Positions 19,358 to 28,904 of a stretch of 64,000 nt of DNA are shown here, one piece after another. The position numbers were made by a program, and so were the translations under genes. The notes under the pieces are model-generated. The model made no database searches and was not told the DNA's origin. It saw only the letters and a list, made by a program, of their open reading frames with translations. Positions within the stretch are counted from its first letter, which is position 1, and each line of letters opens with the position of its first letter. The stretch comes from Paraburkholderia sartisoli (GTDB taxonomy: Bacteria; Pseudomonadota; Gammaproteobacteria; Burkholderiales; Burkholderiaceae): the NCBI RefSeq assembly GCF_900107685.1, contig NZ_FNRQ01000001.1, positions 372,001 through 436,000 of the forward strand. Direction: 5' to 3'.

Positions 19358-20527
19358 ATGAAGATTCACGAGTACCAGGGTAAGGAAATCCTGCGGAAAT
19401 TCGGCGTCGCGGTACCGCGCGGCAAGCCGGTCTTCTCGGTGGATGATGCGGTCAAGGCCGCGGAAGAGCTCGGTGGCCCGGTTTGGGTCGTGAAGGCTCA
19501 GATCCACGCGGGTGGCCGTGGTAAGGGCGGCGGCGTGAAGGTTGCCAAGACGCTGGAACAGGTTCGCGAATACTCGAACCAGATCCTCGGCATGCAGCTC
19601 GTCACGCACCAGACCGGCCCGGAAGGCCAGAAGGTGAATCGTCTGCTGATCGAAGAAGGCGCTGACATCAAGAAGGAACTGTATGTCGGCCTCGTGATCG
19701 ATCGCGTTACGCAGAAGATCGTCGTGATGGCATCGAGCGAAGGCGGCATGGACGTCGAGGAAGTCGCGGAAAAGACGCCTGAACTGATCCACAAGATCGC
19801 CGTCGACCCGTCGACCGGTCTGAAAGACGCCGAAGCCGACGAGCTCGCCACGAAGATCGGCGTGCCCGCCGCTTCGCTGCCGCAAGCGCGCGCGATCCTG
19901 CAGGGCCTCTACAAGGCGTTCTGGGAAACCGACGCATCGCTCGCCGAAATCAACCCGCTGATCCTGACCGGCGACGGCAAGGTCATCGCGCTTGATGCGA
20001 AATTCAACTTCGATTCGAACGCACTGTTCCGTCACCCGGAAATCGTCGCGTATCGCGATCTGGACGAAGAAGATCCGGCTGAAGTCGAAGCGTCGAAGTT
20101 CGACCTCGCGTACATCTCGCTCGACGGCAACATCGGCTGTCTCGTGAACGGTGCCGGTCTGGCCATGGCAACCATGGACACGATCAAGCTGTTCGGCGGC
20201 GAACCGGCGAACTTCCTCGACGTGGGCGGTGGCGCCACGACCGAGAAGGTCACGGAAGCCTTCAAGATCATGCTGAAGAACCCGAACCTGACGGCGATTC
20301 TCGTGAACATCTTCGGCGGCATCATGCGTTGCGACGTGATCGCCGAAGGCGTGATCGCGGCTTCGAAGGCCGTCTCGCTGAAGGTGCCGCTCGTGGTCCG
20401 CATGAAGGGCACGAACGAAGACCTCGGCAAGAAGATGCTCGCTGAATCCGGCCTGCCGATCATCGCGGCGGACAGCATGGAAGAAGCTGCGCAGAAGGTC
20501 GTCGCGGCCGCTCAGGGCAAGGCGTAA
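19358..20527 (+). CDS. sucC: Succinyl-CoA synthetase (ADP-forming), beta subunit
   Basis: A 389-residue TCA-cycle enzyme subunit with sucD. Together they convert succinyl-CoA to succinate and make ATP. The N-terminal ATP-grasp domain is seen in [35 protein letters not shown] and [13 protein letters not shown]. The C-terminal ligase domain has [19 protein letters not shown] and [15 protein letters not shown]. An AAGGGAA ribosome site precedes the ATG. sucD follows after 106 bases on the same strand, so the two probably form an operon. Confidence 0.98.
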   Translation: MKIHEYQGKEILRKFGVAVPRGKPVFSVDDAVKAAEELGGPVWVVKAQIHAGGRGKGGGVKVAKTLEQVREYSNQILGMQLVTHQTGPEGQKVNRLLIEEGADIKKELYVGLVIDRVTQKIVVMASSEGGMDVEEVAEKTPELIHKIAVDPSTGLKDAEADELATKIGVPAASLPQARAILQGLYKAFWETDASLAEINPLILTGDGKVIALDAKFNFDSNALFRHPEIVAYRDLDEEDPAEVEASKFDLAYISLDGNIGCLVNGAGLAMATMDTIKLFGGEPANFLDVGGGATTEKVTEAFKIMLKNPNLTAILVNIFGGIMRCDVIAEGVIAASKAVSLKVPLVVRMKGTNEDLGKKMLAESGLPIIAADSMEEAAQKVVAAAQGKA

Positions 20528-20633
20528 GCCAGCCCGGCGCTCATCACGGATTACGAATGGCGGCGCGCAGGCAGCGCGGGCGAAGAACATCCTGCCCACG
20601 CGCTTGCGACGCCAGACGAACAGAGGTCAATAC

Positions 20634-21515
20634 ATGTCGATTCTGATCAACAAAGACACCAAGGTCATCACGCAGGGCATTACCGGCAAGACCGGTCAGT
20701 TCCACACGCGCGCCTGCCGTGAATACGCGAACGGCCGCGAAGCGTACGTCGCGGGCGTGAACCCGAAGCGCGCCGGCGAAGATTTCGAAGGCATTCCGAT
20801 CTACGCAAGCGTCGCTGAAGCCAAGGCTGAAACGGGCGCGACCGTGTCGGTCATCTACGTTCCGCCGGCAGGCGCTGCCGCTGCGATCTGGGAAGCCGTC
20901 GAGGCTGACCTGGATCTCGCGATCTGTATCACGGAAGGCATTCCCGTCCGTGACATGATCGAGCTCAAGGCACGCATGCGCGCAAAGAACAGCAAGACGC
21001 TGCTGCTCGGACCGAACTGCCCGGGCACGATCACGCCGGACGAACTGAAGATCGGCATCATGCCGGGCCACATCCACCGCAAGGGCCGTATCGGCGTCGT
21101 GTCGCGTTCGGGCACGCTGACGTATGAAGCCGTTGGCCAGCTGACGGCGATCGGTCTCGGCCAGTCGTCGGCAGTCGGTATCGGCGGCGACCCGATCAAC
21201 GGTCTGAAGCACATCGACGTGATGAAGATGTTCAACGACGATCCGGACACGGACGCCGTCATCATGATCGGCGAGATCGGCGGTCCGGACGAAGCGAACG
21301 CTGCTGAGTGGATCAAGGGCAACATGAAGAAGCCGGTGGTTGGCTTCATCGCGGGCGTCACGGCGCCTCCGGGCAAGCGCATGGGCCACGCCGGCGCGCT
21401 GATCTCGGGCGGTGCGGACACGGCTGAAGCGAAGCTGGAAATCATGGAAGCCTGCGGCATCAAGGTCACGAAGAACCCGTCGGAAATGGCGCGTCTTCTG
21501 AAGGCGATGCTGTAA
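20634..21515 (+). CDS. sucD: Succinyl-CoA synthetase (ADP-forming), alpha subunit
   Basis: A 293-residue subunit. It has the CoA-binding start MSILINKDTKVITQGITGKTG, the LLGPNCPGTITP segment, VSRSGTLTYEAV, and the phospho-His loop GHAGALISGG, where the His carries the phosphoryl group between succinyl-CoA and ADP. The ATG at 20634 has an AGAGG site; an upstream in-frame TTG is less likely. The gene ends before a strong terminator. Confidence 0.98.
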   Translation: MSILINKDTKVITQGITGKTGQFHTRACREYANGREAYVAGVNPKRAGEDFEGIPIYASVAEAKAETGATVSVIYVPPAGAAAAIWEAVEADLDLAICITEGIPVRDMIELKARMRAKNSKTLLLGPNCPGTITPDELKIGIMPGHIHRKGRIGVVSRSGTLTYEAVGQLTAIGLGQSSAVGIGGDPINGLKHIDVMKMFNDDPDTDAVIMIGEIGGPDEANAAEWIKGNMKKPVVGFIAGVTAPPGKRMGHAGALISGGADTAEAKLEIMEACGIKVTKNPSEMARLLKAML

Positions 21516-21591
21516 TCGAATGACGACGACGGCCCCGGCCGTCTCGAAATTTTGATACTCTTACGAAACCCTTTCGTGAGAGCGAAGTCCT

Positions 21592-21625
21592 AAAGCGAGG
21601 GAGCGTTTGCTTCCCTCGCTTTTTT
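21592..21625 (+). terminator. Rho-independent terminator of sucCD
   Basis: AGCGAGGGA (21594-21602) pairs with TCCCTCGCT (21612-21620) around a nine-base loop and is followed by TTTTTATTT. It lies 77 bases after the sucD stop and about 65 bases before the TerC-family gene. Confidence 0.88.
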
Positions 21626-21688
21626 ATTTGCCTTCGCGCCTTTCGTTTTCGCTGGTTTTTCGTTTCACGTCCTTCTACCTTACCTGCC

Positions 21689-22414
21689 ATGCTCGAGTTC
21701 TTCGCCACGCTCCACTGGGGCGCCGTTGTCCAGATCATCGTGATCGACATCCTGCTGGGTGGCGACAACGCGGTCGTGATCGCGCTCGCCTGCCGCAACC
21801 TGCCGGCCGAGCAGCGCACGCGTGGCGTGTTGTGGGGCACGGCCGGCGCGATCGTGCTGCGCGTCGCGCTGATTGCGTTTGCGGTCGCACTGCTCGACGT
21901 GCCGCTGCTGAAGTTCGCGGGCGGCCTGCTGTTGCTGTGGATTGGCGTGCGGCTCATGGCGCCGGCGCACGACATGCACGCGAACGTCAAGCCGGCCGAC
22001 AAGCTGATTGCCGCGATCAAGACCATCATCGTCGCCGACGCCGTGATGAGCCTCGACAACGTCATCGCGATTGCCGGCGCCGCCGAAGCCGCCGATCCGC
22101 AGCATCGCATTGCGCTCGTGATCTTCGGCCTGCTCGTCAGCATTCCGCTGATCGTGTGGGGCAGCCAGCTGGTGCTGAAGCTGCTCGACCGATTCCCGAT
22201 CGTGATCACGCTGGGCGCGGCGCTCCTCGGCTGGATCGCGGGCGGCCTCATCATCAACGATCCTGCCGGCGACCGCTGGCCCGTGCTCGACATGCCGGCC
22301 GCCGAGTACGGCATGAGCATCGCGTGCGCGCTGTTCGTCGTGATCGTCGGCTACGCGCTCAAGCGCCGCAACGCGCGTCGCGAGGCCGCGCAGGCGCCGC
22401 CCGGCGCACATTGA
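21689..22414 (+). CDS. TerC-family integral membrane protein (YjbE-like)
   Basis: A 241-residue protein with about seven membrane helices. It has the two TerC signatures, LGGDNAVVIAL near residue 25 and SLDNVIAIAG near residue 125, whose Asp and Asn residues are the presumed metal-binding sites. Relatives include manganese exporters and proteins linked to metal loading of exported enzymes; tellurite resistance is only the historical name. No manganese riboswitch (yybP-ykoY) is seen in the short upstream space. It is a single gene between two terminators. Confidence 0.88.
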   Translation: MLEFFATLHWGAVVQIIVIDILLGGDNAVVIALACRNLPAEQRTRGVLWGTAGAIVLRVALIAFAVALLDVPLLKFAGGLLLLWIGVRLMAPAHDMHANVKPADKLIAAIKTIIVADAVMSLDNVIAIAGAAEAADPQHRIALVIFGLLVSIPLIVWGSQLVLKLLDRFPIVITLGAALLGWIAGGLIINDPAGDRWPVLDMPAAEYGMSIACALFVVIVGYALKRRNARREAAQAPPGAH

Positions 22415-22475
22415 ACCCGGAACATTAGCCATCCGGCTGACTGTCTGACGCTTTTGCCACTGGTTACGATCGAAG

Positions 22476-22507
22476 CGCCTGCCTCAATACGTGAAGCAGG
22501 CGTTTTT
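22476..22507 (+). terminator. Rho-independent terminator of the TerC-family gene
   Basis: CGCCTGC (22476-22482) pairs with GCAGGCG (22496-22502) and is followed by five T residues. It lies 60 bases past the TerC stop and 20 bases before the pilin start. That placement argues against pilin starts earlier than 22526. Confidence 0.8.
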
Positions 22508-22525
22508 CGTTTCGGGAGCCTGCTG

Positions 22526-23185
22526 ATGATTGTGTCTGTACCTTGTTCCGTATCGCCTTCCTTGTCTCCATCTTCATCGATGGCCCGCCGCGTTCGCACG
22601 GGCGCCATGCGGTGTTTCACACGCTGGCCTGTCGAGCTTGCCCATGTGTGCGGCCAGTACGCCCGCTGGGGGCACGCGGGCTTCACGCTCATCGAACTGA
22701 TGATCGTGCTGGCGATTGTCGGTGTCATCGCCGCGTATGCGATCCCTGCGTATCAGGACTATCTGGCGCGCGGCCGGGTGGGCGAAGGCCTGTCGCTGGC
22801 TTCGTCGGCGCGTCTGTCGGTTGCCGAGAACGCGGCAAGCGGCAGTGCGCTGGGCGGCGGATACGCGTCGCCGCCGGCCACGCGCAACGTCGAGTCGATT
22901 CACGTCGACGACGACAACGGCCAGATCACGGTCGCCTTCACGACGCGCGTCGCGCCTGCGGGATCGAACACGATCGTGCTCGTGCCGTCGGTGCCGGATA
23001 ACCCCGAAACGCCCACAGCAAGAGTCGGCCTGGTCAAGGGGACGTCGCAGCCTGGCGCGCTCACGTGGGAATGCTTCGCGGGCGGCAAGAACGGTTCGTC
23101 GCTGCCCGCGCCGGGATCGGGTCCGGCGCCGGCAGATGCGGCGACGCTGCCGGCGAACCTCGCACCGCCGGAGTGCCGCGCCTGA
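22526..23185 (+). CDS. Type IV pilin (PilA-like) with unusually long leader
   Basis: A 219-residue prepilin. The processing site is G52 before [24 protein letters not shown], with the Glu five residues into the mature protein; this is the hydrophobic helix that packs in the pilus core. The mature part has two Cys near the C-terminus (WECFAGG and PPECRA) that should close the D-region loop, and between them lies a Ser/Pro/Ala-rich stretch. The ATG at 22526 has GGGAG seven bases upstream. It implies a 52-residue leader, while type IVa leaders are usually 6-12; starts at 22580 or 22607 would give 34 or 25. The gene for a PglL-type glycosyltransferase follows. Confidence 0.88.
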   Translation: MIVSVPCSVSPSLSPSSSMARRVRTGAMRCFTRWPVELAHVCGQYARWGHAGFTLIELMIVLAIVGVIAAYAIPAYQDYLARGRVGEGLSLASSARLSVAENAASGSALGGGYASPPATRNVESIHVDDDNGQITVAFTTRVAPAGSNTIVLVPSVPDNPETPTARVGLVKGTSQPGALTWECFAGGKNGSSLPAPGSGPAPADAATLPANLAPPECRA

Positions 23186-23326
23186 TGACGAAGGGAAAGA
23201 CGTACGCGACCACAAATGAAGGGCGCATGCGTACATCCCTGTAATCTGGCGTTATTTAGGTCAGCCGGCGCACAGGCCATTGATTTTTTTGTATAGTGCG
23301 CCGGTTGCTGACGCCACCGGTTACTC

Positions 23327-25123
23327 ATGCCCACCCCATTCGCGCGCTATCTGTCTTTCGTCCTGCTGGCTCTTGCGTTGACCTTGCCGTATGCCGTGGT
23401 CAATCACACATATCCGATTCCGACGTTCTATGCCGAGTTCACCGCGCTCTCGCTGTATCTGCTGACGGGCGCCGCCGTCGTGCTGCTGGTCAGCAGCGCG
23501 CGGCCGCGTGTTGCGTTCGCGTCGCCGGTTGTCGCGCTCGTGCCGCTTGCGTTCGGTCTCGTGCTGGTGCTGCAGTCGTTCGTGCTGCCTGTCGCGCAAC
23601 CGTCGATGAACTGGCTCGGTGCCGGGTTCCTGCTGGCCGCGTTCATGGCGACCCACGCGGGCTACGGTTTCACGCGCGCGAACCTGAGCGAGACGACGCT
23701 GCGCTGGATGGCTGCGGCGCTGATCGTCGGCGGACTGTTCGCGGTGTTCTGCCAGGTCGTGCAACTGTTTCATCTGGAGGCGAAGGTCACGCCGCTCGTG
23801 GTGGCGTACAACATCACGATCGATCGCCGTCCGTTTGGCAACATGGCGCAGGCCAATCACCTCGCGACATACATCGCGTTCGCGATGGCCGGTGCGCTGT
23901 ATCTGGTGCAGACGCGGCGTCTGAATCTCGTGCTGTGGGCCGTCGTGTCGACGATTTTCAGCGCCGGGCTCGCGTTGACTGTATCGCGCGGGCCGTGGCT
24001 GCAGATGGGTGTGATCGTCGTGGCCGGGTTCTGGATGGCGTTTGCCGGACGACGCAGCGAGCCGCTGGACCGCAAGACAGGCAAGCGCAGCGACCGCTCG
24101 TGGCTGATCCCGCTGGCGCTGGCGACGCTCTTCGTCGTCGTCAATGCGGCGATTCGCTGGGCGAACGTGCGTTATCACCTCGATCTCGCGCAGTCGGCGG
24201 CTGAACGGATGAAGGACGCCGGTCAGATCGCACCGCGTCTCGCGCTGTGGAAGTACGGCTGGACGATGTTCAGGATGCATCCGCTGATGGGCGTCGGCTG
24301 GGGCGAGTTTCCACGCTATCAGTTCGATCTGGCGAAGACGCTCGGCGGCGTGGAAATCGCCAACAACTCGCACGATATTTTTATCGACCTGCTCGCGAAG
24401 ACAGGGCTGCTCGGTGCCGCGATCGTCGTCATCGGTCTCGTGAGCTGGCTGATCCGCGTCGTGCGCGCGCCGCATACGGCGGCGCGCATTTTCGGGCTGG
24501 CGATGATCGGTGTGCTGGTGATGCACGCGCTCGTCGAGTATCCGCAGCAATACATGTTTTTCCTGCTGCCGGCGATGTTCGTCTTCGGCCTGCTTGAAAC
24601 GAAGCCGCTGCGTCTCGTGCCGCAGGGCGCGGCATTGGGTGTCTATGCGCTGGTGGTTTTCATTGGACTGGCGTCGCTCTATCCGGTGTATCGCGACTAC
24701 GCGCGCGCCGAGGTGTTGTACTACGGCAAACATCCCGCCGAGGAATATCGGGCCGATCCGTCGTTCCTGTTTCAGGCGTGGGGCGAATATGGCATGGCAA
24801 CGTTGTTGCCGATGAACGGGCAGGATCTGCCGCACAAGCTGGCGATGCACAAGCAGGCGCTCGCGTTGTTGCCGGGCGAGACGGTGCTGCGTCGTTATGC
24901 CGTGCTGCAGGCGCTGAATGGCGACACCAACGCCGCGTTCGACACCGTCGAGCGTCTGAAAATCTTCGCACAGGAGTTGAAGGACTGGCCGTCGCAACTC
25001 GGCTATCTGTATGACCTTTGCGACGAGCAGAAGACGCTTTCCGGCTTCAAGGCCGAGCTCGTGAAGAAGTACGGCACGCCGCCCACGGACATCAATCAGG
25101 ACGATGGATCCGACGACGAGTGA
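23327..25123 (+). CDS. pglL: PglL-type protein O-oligosaccharyltransferase (Wzy_C family)
   Basis: A 598-residue inner-membrane protein with about ten to twelve helices. The large periplasmic loop (about 285-350) ends in NNSHDIFIDLLAKTG, where His349 matches the essential loop His of PglL enzymes; an earlier GNMAQANHLATY element (171-182) is also typical. PglL moves a lipid-linked glycan as a block to Ser or Thr of exported proteins. After the last helix there is a soluble C-terminal region (about 470-598). Being next to a pilin gene supports PglL over the O-antigen ligase WaaL. The ribosome site is weak. Confidence 0.85.
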   Translation: MPTPFARYLSFVLLALALTLPYAVVNHTYPIPTFYAEFTALSLYLLTGAAVVLLVSSARPRVAFASPVVALVPLAFGLVLVLQSFVLPVAQPSMNWLGAGFLLAAFMATHAGYGFTRANLSETTLRWMAAALIVGGLFAVFCQVVQLFHLEAKVTPLVVAYNITIDRRPFGNMAQANHLATYIAFAMAGALYLVQTRRLNLVLWAVVSTIFSAGLALTVSRGPWLQMGVIVVAGFWMAFAGRRSEPLDRKTGKRSDRSWLIPLALATLFVVVNAAIRWANVRYHLDLAQSAAERMKDAGQIAPRLALWKYGWTMFRMHPLMGVGWGEFPRYQFDLAKTLGGVEIANNSHDIFIDLLAKTGLLGAAIVVIGLVSWLIRVVRAPHTAARIFGLAMIGVLVMHALVEYPQQYMFFLLPAMFVFGLLETKPLRLVPQGAALGVYALVVFIGLASLYPVYRDYARAEVLYYGKHPAEEYRADPSFLFQAWGEYGMATLLPMNGQDLPHKLAMHKQALALLPGETVLRRYAVLQALNGDTNAAFDTVERLKIFAQELKDWPSQLGYLYDLCDEQKTLSGFKAELVKKYGTPPTDINQDDGSDDE

Positions 25124-25310
25124 TGTCGTTAATACATTGACCGGGCGCACGCGTGCAACGCGTGTGCGTCCGTGAAACGTCTTTCAACTTACTGCAGCAA
25201 ACCTATACTTTCCGTTACCGAGCGAGCGCCGCGAAAGTGGACCGTAGCGGAGCCGTTCAATTTCCCCGCGCCATGCCCGTTTCATTTTTAACCTGGACGG
25301 GAGACCAGTC

Positions 25311-26372
25311 ATGCAGATCGATCAGGACAAGCTGCAGAATTTCATGGGGCGGATGGTGGGCGAATTCGGCGCGGTTGCTTCAGCGCCGCTGATCCTGCTG
25401 GGTGACCGGCTGGGTCTCTACAAGGCGATGGCGGGGCAGGGTCCGATGACCGCCGCGCAGGTCGCCGAGGCCGCACAGGTCAACGAGCGCTACGTGCGTG
25501 AATGGCTGTTGGCCCAGGCGGCCGCCGGCTTTCTTCGTTACGACGCTGCCGCGGATGCCTTCGAACTCGAAGACGAAGAGGCGCTGTGTTTCGCCGATGA
25601 GACGAGCCCGGTGTTCGTGCCGGGTTTCTTCCAGGTCGCCGAATCGATGTTTCGCGACGTCCATAAGCTCGAAGGCGCGTTTCGCACCGGGCTTGGGCTC
25701 GGCTGGCACCAGCACGATCATTCGCTCTTTCGCGGCACCGAGCGGTTTTTCCGACCTGGCTACGCGGCGAATCTCTGCAGCGCGTGGATACCGGCGCTCG
25801 ACGGCGTCGAGGCGAAGCTGAAGGCGGGCGGCGCGAAAGTCGCGGATGTCGGCTGCGGGCACGGCGCGTCGACGGTGCTGATGGCGCAGGCGTATCCCAA
25901 TACGACGTTTGTCGGCTTCGACTATCACGAGCCGTCGATTCAGCGTGCGCGTCAGCTTGCGGGGGAAACCGGCGTGCGCGATCGCGTCACGTTCGAAGTC
26001 GGCTCTGCGAAGGAATTCCCGGGCAACGACTACGATCTCGTCGCGTTCTTCGACTGCCTGCACGACATGGGCGATCCGGTGGGCGCGGCCGCGCACGTGC
26101 GGCAGTCGCTGAAGCCGGGCGGCACATGGATGATCGTCGAACCGTTCGCCAACGACAACGCCGCCGACAACATGAATCCCGTCGGACGCATTTTCTATTC
26201 GGCATCGACGATGATCTGCACGCCGGCGTCGTTTGCGCAGGAAGGGCAGATGGGGCTCGGCGCGCAGGCCGGTGAAGCGAGGCTGCGCGACGTGGTGACG
26301 AAGGGCGGCTTCACGCAGTTCCGTCGCGCGACGGAGACGCCGTTCAATCTCGTGCTCGAGGCGCGGGCGTGA
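25311..26372 (+). CDS. SAM-dependent methyltransferase with N-terminal winged helix
   Basis: A 353-residue class I methyltransferase. Residues about 20-95 resemble the winged-helix dimerisation domain of small-molecule methyltransferases (LGDRLGLYKAMAGQGPMTAAQVAEAAQ). The SAM-binding fold begins at VADVGCGHGAST, followed by an acidic residue in FVGFDYHEP and a FDCLHDMGDP segment. An N-terminal domain of this kind is common in O- and N-methyltransferases; the substrate is unknown. The start has a GGGAGA site. It is monocistronic and convergent with moaC. Confidence 0.82.
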   Translation: MQIDQDKLQNFMGRMVGEFGAVASAPLILLGDRLGLYKAMAGQGPMTAAQVAEAAQVNERYVREWLLAQAAAGFLRYDAAADAFELEDEEALCFADETSPVFVPGFFQVAESMFRDVHKLEGAFRTGLGLGWHQHDHSLFRGTERFFRPGYAANLCSAWIPALDGVEAKLKAGGAKVADVGCGHGASTVLMAQAYPNTTFVGFDYHEPSIQRARQLAGETGVRDRVTFEVGSAKEFPGNDYDLVAFFDCLHDMGDPVGAAAHVRQSLKPGGTWMIVEPFANDNAADNMNPVGRIFYSASTMICTPASFAQEGQMGLGAQAGEARLRDVVTKGGFTQFRRATETPFNLVLEARA

Positions 26373-26440
26373 AGGTGTTATGCCTGTGCCGGCGCCAGAG
26401 GATAACGAGGGTGGCGGTAGACGTGCGCTGATCGAACCGG

Positions 26441-26923
26441 TCAAGCGTTCGCCGCCACCCAGTCCCCCGACTTCCCGCCGTGCTTCTCCAGCACCTTCAC
26501 ATCGGTGATCGTCATTCCGCGATCGACCGCCTTGCACATGTCATACACGGTCAGGAGGCCGATCTGCACGGCCGTCAGCGCTTCCATCTCCACGCCGGTG
26601 CGTCCGAGCGTTTCCACCTGCACGGTGCAGTGGACGCCCGGCAGCGCTTCGTCGAGCGTGAAGTCGACGGCGACGCGCGTCAGCGCAAGCGGATGGCAGA
26701 GCGGGATCAGGTCGGCGGTACGCTTCGCGCCCTGGATCGCCGCGATGCGCGCGATGCCGATCACATCGCCTTTTTTCGCGTTGCCGTCGCGGATCAGCGC
26801 GAACGTCGCGGGCAGCATGCGGATCGTGCCGCTCGCGATGGCGATGCGCTTCGTCTCCTGCTTGCCGCCGACGTCGACCATATGCGCCTGGCCAGATGCG
26901 TCGAAATGAGTCAGTTCCGTCAT
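26441..26923 (-). CDS. moaC: Cyclic pyranopterin monophosphate synthase
   Basis: A 160-residue enzyme of molybdenum cofactor synthesis. With MoaA it makes cyclic pyranopterin monophosphate from GTP. Family motifs are [13 protein letters not shown], the catalytic [34 protein letters not shown] and KHGGKSGDW near the end. The start at 26923 has AGGGAG upstream and gives MTELTHF. No other mo-cofactor gene is adjacent. It is divergent from the M48 protease gene. Confidence 0.97.
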   Translation of the reverse strand: MTELTHFDASGQAHMVDVGGKQETKRIAIASGTIRMLPATFALIRDGNAKKGDVIGIARIAAIQGAKRTADLIPLCHPLALTRVAVDFTLDEALPGVHCTVQVETLGRTGVEMEALTAVQIGLLTVYDMCKAVDRGMTITDVKVLEKHGGKSGDWVAANA

Positions 26924-27201
26924 GGTGGGCTCCCTGAAGGGCGCCATCATAACAGCGCCCATCCGACGGTGATTGTCCGCCTCACGCGGCGCGCATGCAC
27001 GTCCCGCCGGCAACCGGCGGCGAACCCTGCGCGAAGACAGGCCCGGCGCCCGATGCAGGCACAACTGCGGCTCCCGGGCACAGGGTTCTCGATATCACCT
27101 GCCACTGGGTACAATTAAAGCCCGCCCGACGCCGCCGCGCCACCGCGCAGCCGTGGCGAAGCGCCCGACGGGTTCCCGACCTTGCTTTTGCTCATCACGC
27201 A

Positions 27202-28899
27202 ATGCGTCTGAAACGGCTTCTCGCAGTCTGTCTTTCGATCGCGCTCGCGGCGCCGCCGGGGGCGTTCGCGCAATCCTCCACGCCGGCCACACCGAAGGCG
27301 CCATCGCTCGAAATCGGGCCGATCCGTTCCTACACGTCACCGCTGATTCCCGACAACATCGCGCCCGGCGTGTTCGGCACCTACGGCGGCGCCGGGAGCC
27401 GGTTTGCCGGCACGCCGGGTGCCAACGTCAGCCTGCACGCGCCGCTTCTGACACAGCAACTGCCGGATCTCGGCGACGGCTCCGGCGGCTCGCTCACGCC
27501 GCAAGCCGAGCGCAAGCTCGGCGAGCGCGTGATGCGCGAAGTGCGCGCCGACCCCGACTATCTCGACGACTGGCTCGTGCGCGACTATCTGAATTCGGTT
27601 TCCGCGAAACTGTCGGCGGCGGCCACGGCGCTTTACATCGGCGGCTACCAGCCGGATTTCGATCTCTTCCCGATGCGCGACGCGCAGATCAACGCGTTTT
27701 CGCTGCCGGGCGGATTTATCGGCGTGAACACGGGGCTGATCGTCACGACGCAGACGGAATCCGAACTCGCATCTGTGATTGGCCACGAAATGGGACACGT
27801 GCTGCAGCGGCACATCGCGCGCATGATCAGCGCTGGCGAGCGCACCGGCTACGCCGCGCTCGCCGCGATGCTGCTCGGCGTGCTCGCAGGCGTGGTCGCG
27901 CACAGCGGCGACCTCGGCGGCGCGATCGTGATGGGCGGCCAGGCCTATGCGGTCGACAGCCAGCTGAAGTTCTCCCGCGCGGCGGAACACGAGGCGGACC
28001 GCGTCGGCTTCCAGATGCTGGCGGGTGCGGGCTACGACCCGTACGCAATGCCGACGTTCTTCGGCAGGCTCGACCGCGCGTCGATGGGCGACGCCGGCAT
28101 TCCGGTCTACGCGCGCACGCACCCGCTGACCGTCGAACGCATCGCCGACATGGAAGATCGTGCGCGACGCTCGCCGTATCGCCAGCCGCGTCAGTCGCCG
28201 GAATATGGATTCGTGCGCGCCCGGGCGCGCGTGCTGCAGGACCGCTCGCGCAGCGACTACGCCGACGAGATCTCGCGGATGCGCATCGAGATCGAGGACA
28301 AAACCGCGCTGAACGTCGCGGCGAACTGGTATGGCATCGCGTTCGCGCAAATGCTGCTCGAGCGCTACGACGACGCGGCTGCATCGCTCGCGATGTCGCG
28401 CAAGGTATTCGACGCGACCGGGCGCAGCGAAGGCGTCGCGGCCCGCAGCTCGCCGAGCCTCGACGTGCTGGACGTCGATATCGCCCGCCGCGCCGGACGC
28501 AACGACGACGCGGTGCGTCTCGCAGAAGTGGCGCAACGTCGCTGGCCGCAGTCACACGCCGCGATCGACATGCGGCTGCAGACGCTGCTCAGCGCCCGAC
28601 GCTTCGCCGAAGCCCAGGCACTCGCGTTCAAGGAAACGCGTAGCGACCCGCAACAGCCGCTATGGTGGCGCTATCTCGCGCAGGCGAGCGTCGGCACCGG
28701 CGACGCGCTCACGCAGCATCGCGCGCTCGCGGAAAAATTCGCGCTGGAAGGGGCGTGGCCGTCGGCGATCCGTCAGCTGAAAGAAGCGCGCGACATCAAG
28801 ACGGCCGGCTATTACGAGCTGTCGACGATCGATGCGCGTCTGCACGACTTCGAGGCGCGCTACAAGGAAGAACGCGAGGACGACAAGAATCGCGGATAG
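27202..28899 (+). CDS. BepA-like M48 metalloprotease with TPR region
   Basis: A 565-residue exported protein. After a signal peptide (1 to about 24, AFAQ) comes a M48 peptidase domain with the zinc motif HEMGH, a following HEAD (EHEADRVGF) that supplies the third zinc ligand, and FSLPGGFIGVNTGL ahead of it. The C-terminal half is helical and repeat-like (about 380-555), as in BepA/YfgC, a periplasmic protease and chaperone for outer-membrane protein and LPS-assembly quality control. BepA of E. coli is a little shorter. The start at 27202 is chosen for the signal peptide. It is convergent, five bases apart, with the next gene. Confidence 0.88.
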   Translation: MRLKRLLAVCLSIALAAPPGAFAQSSTPATPKAPSLEIGPIRSYTSPLIPDNIAPGVFGTYGGAGSRFAGTPGANVSLHAPLLTQQLPDLGDGSGGSLTPQAERKLGERVMREVRADPDYLDDWLVRDYLNSVSAKLSAAATALYIGGYQPDFDLFPMRDAQINAFSLPGGFIGVNTGLIVTTQTESELASVIGHEMGHVLQRHIARMISAGERTGYAALAAMLLGVLAGVVAHSGDLGGAIVMGGQAYAVDSQLKFSRAAEHEADRVGFQMLAGAGYDPYAMPTFFGRLDRASMGDAGIPVYARTHPLTVERIADMEDRARRSPYRQPRQSPEYGFVRARARVLQDRSRSDYADEISRMRIEIEDKTALNVAANWYGIAFAQMLLERYDDAAASLAMSRKVFDATGRSEGVAARSSPSLDVLDVDIARRAGRNDDAVRLAEVAQRRWPQSHAAIDMRLQTLLSARRFAEAQALAFKETRSDPQQPLWWRYLAQASVGTGDALTQHRALAEKFALEGAWPSAIRQLKEARDIKTAGYYELSTIDARLHDFEARYKEEREDDKNRG

Positions 28900-28904
28900 T
28901 CCGC

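Noticed and set aside
21516..21688. A manganese (yybP-ykoY) riboswitch before the TerC-family gene
   Set aside because: The region is mostly the sucCD terminator. I cannot find the riboswitch's conserved loops, and there is too little space after the terminator.
23321..25150. A 609-codon minus-strand frame opposite pglL
   Set aside because: It is the antisense image of the pglL reading frame with no recognisable motif.
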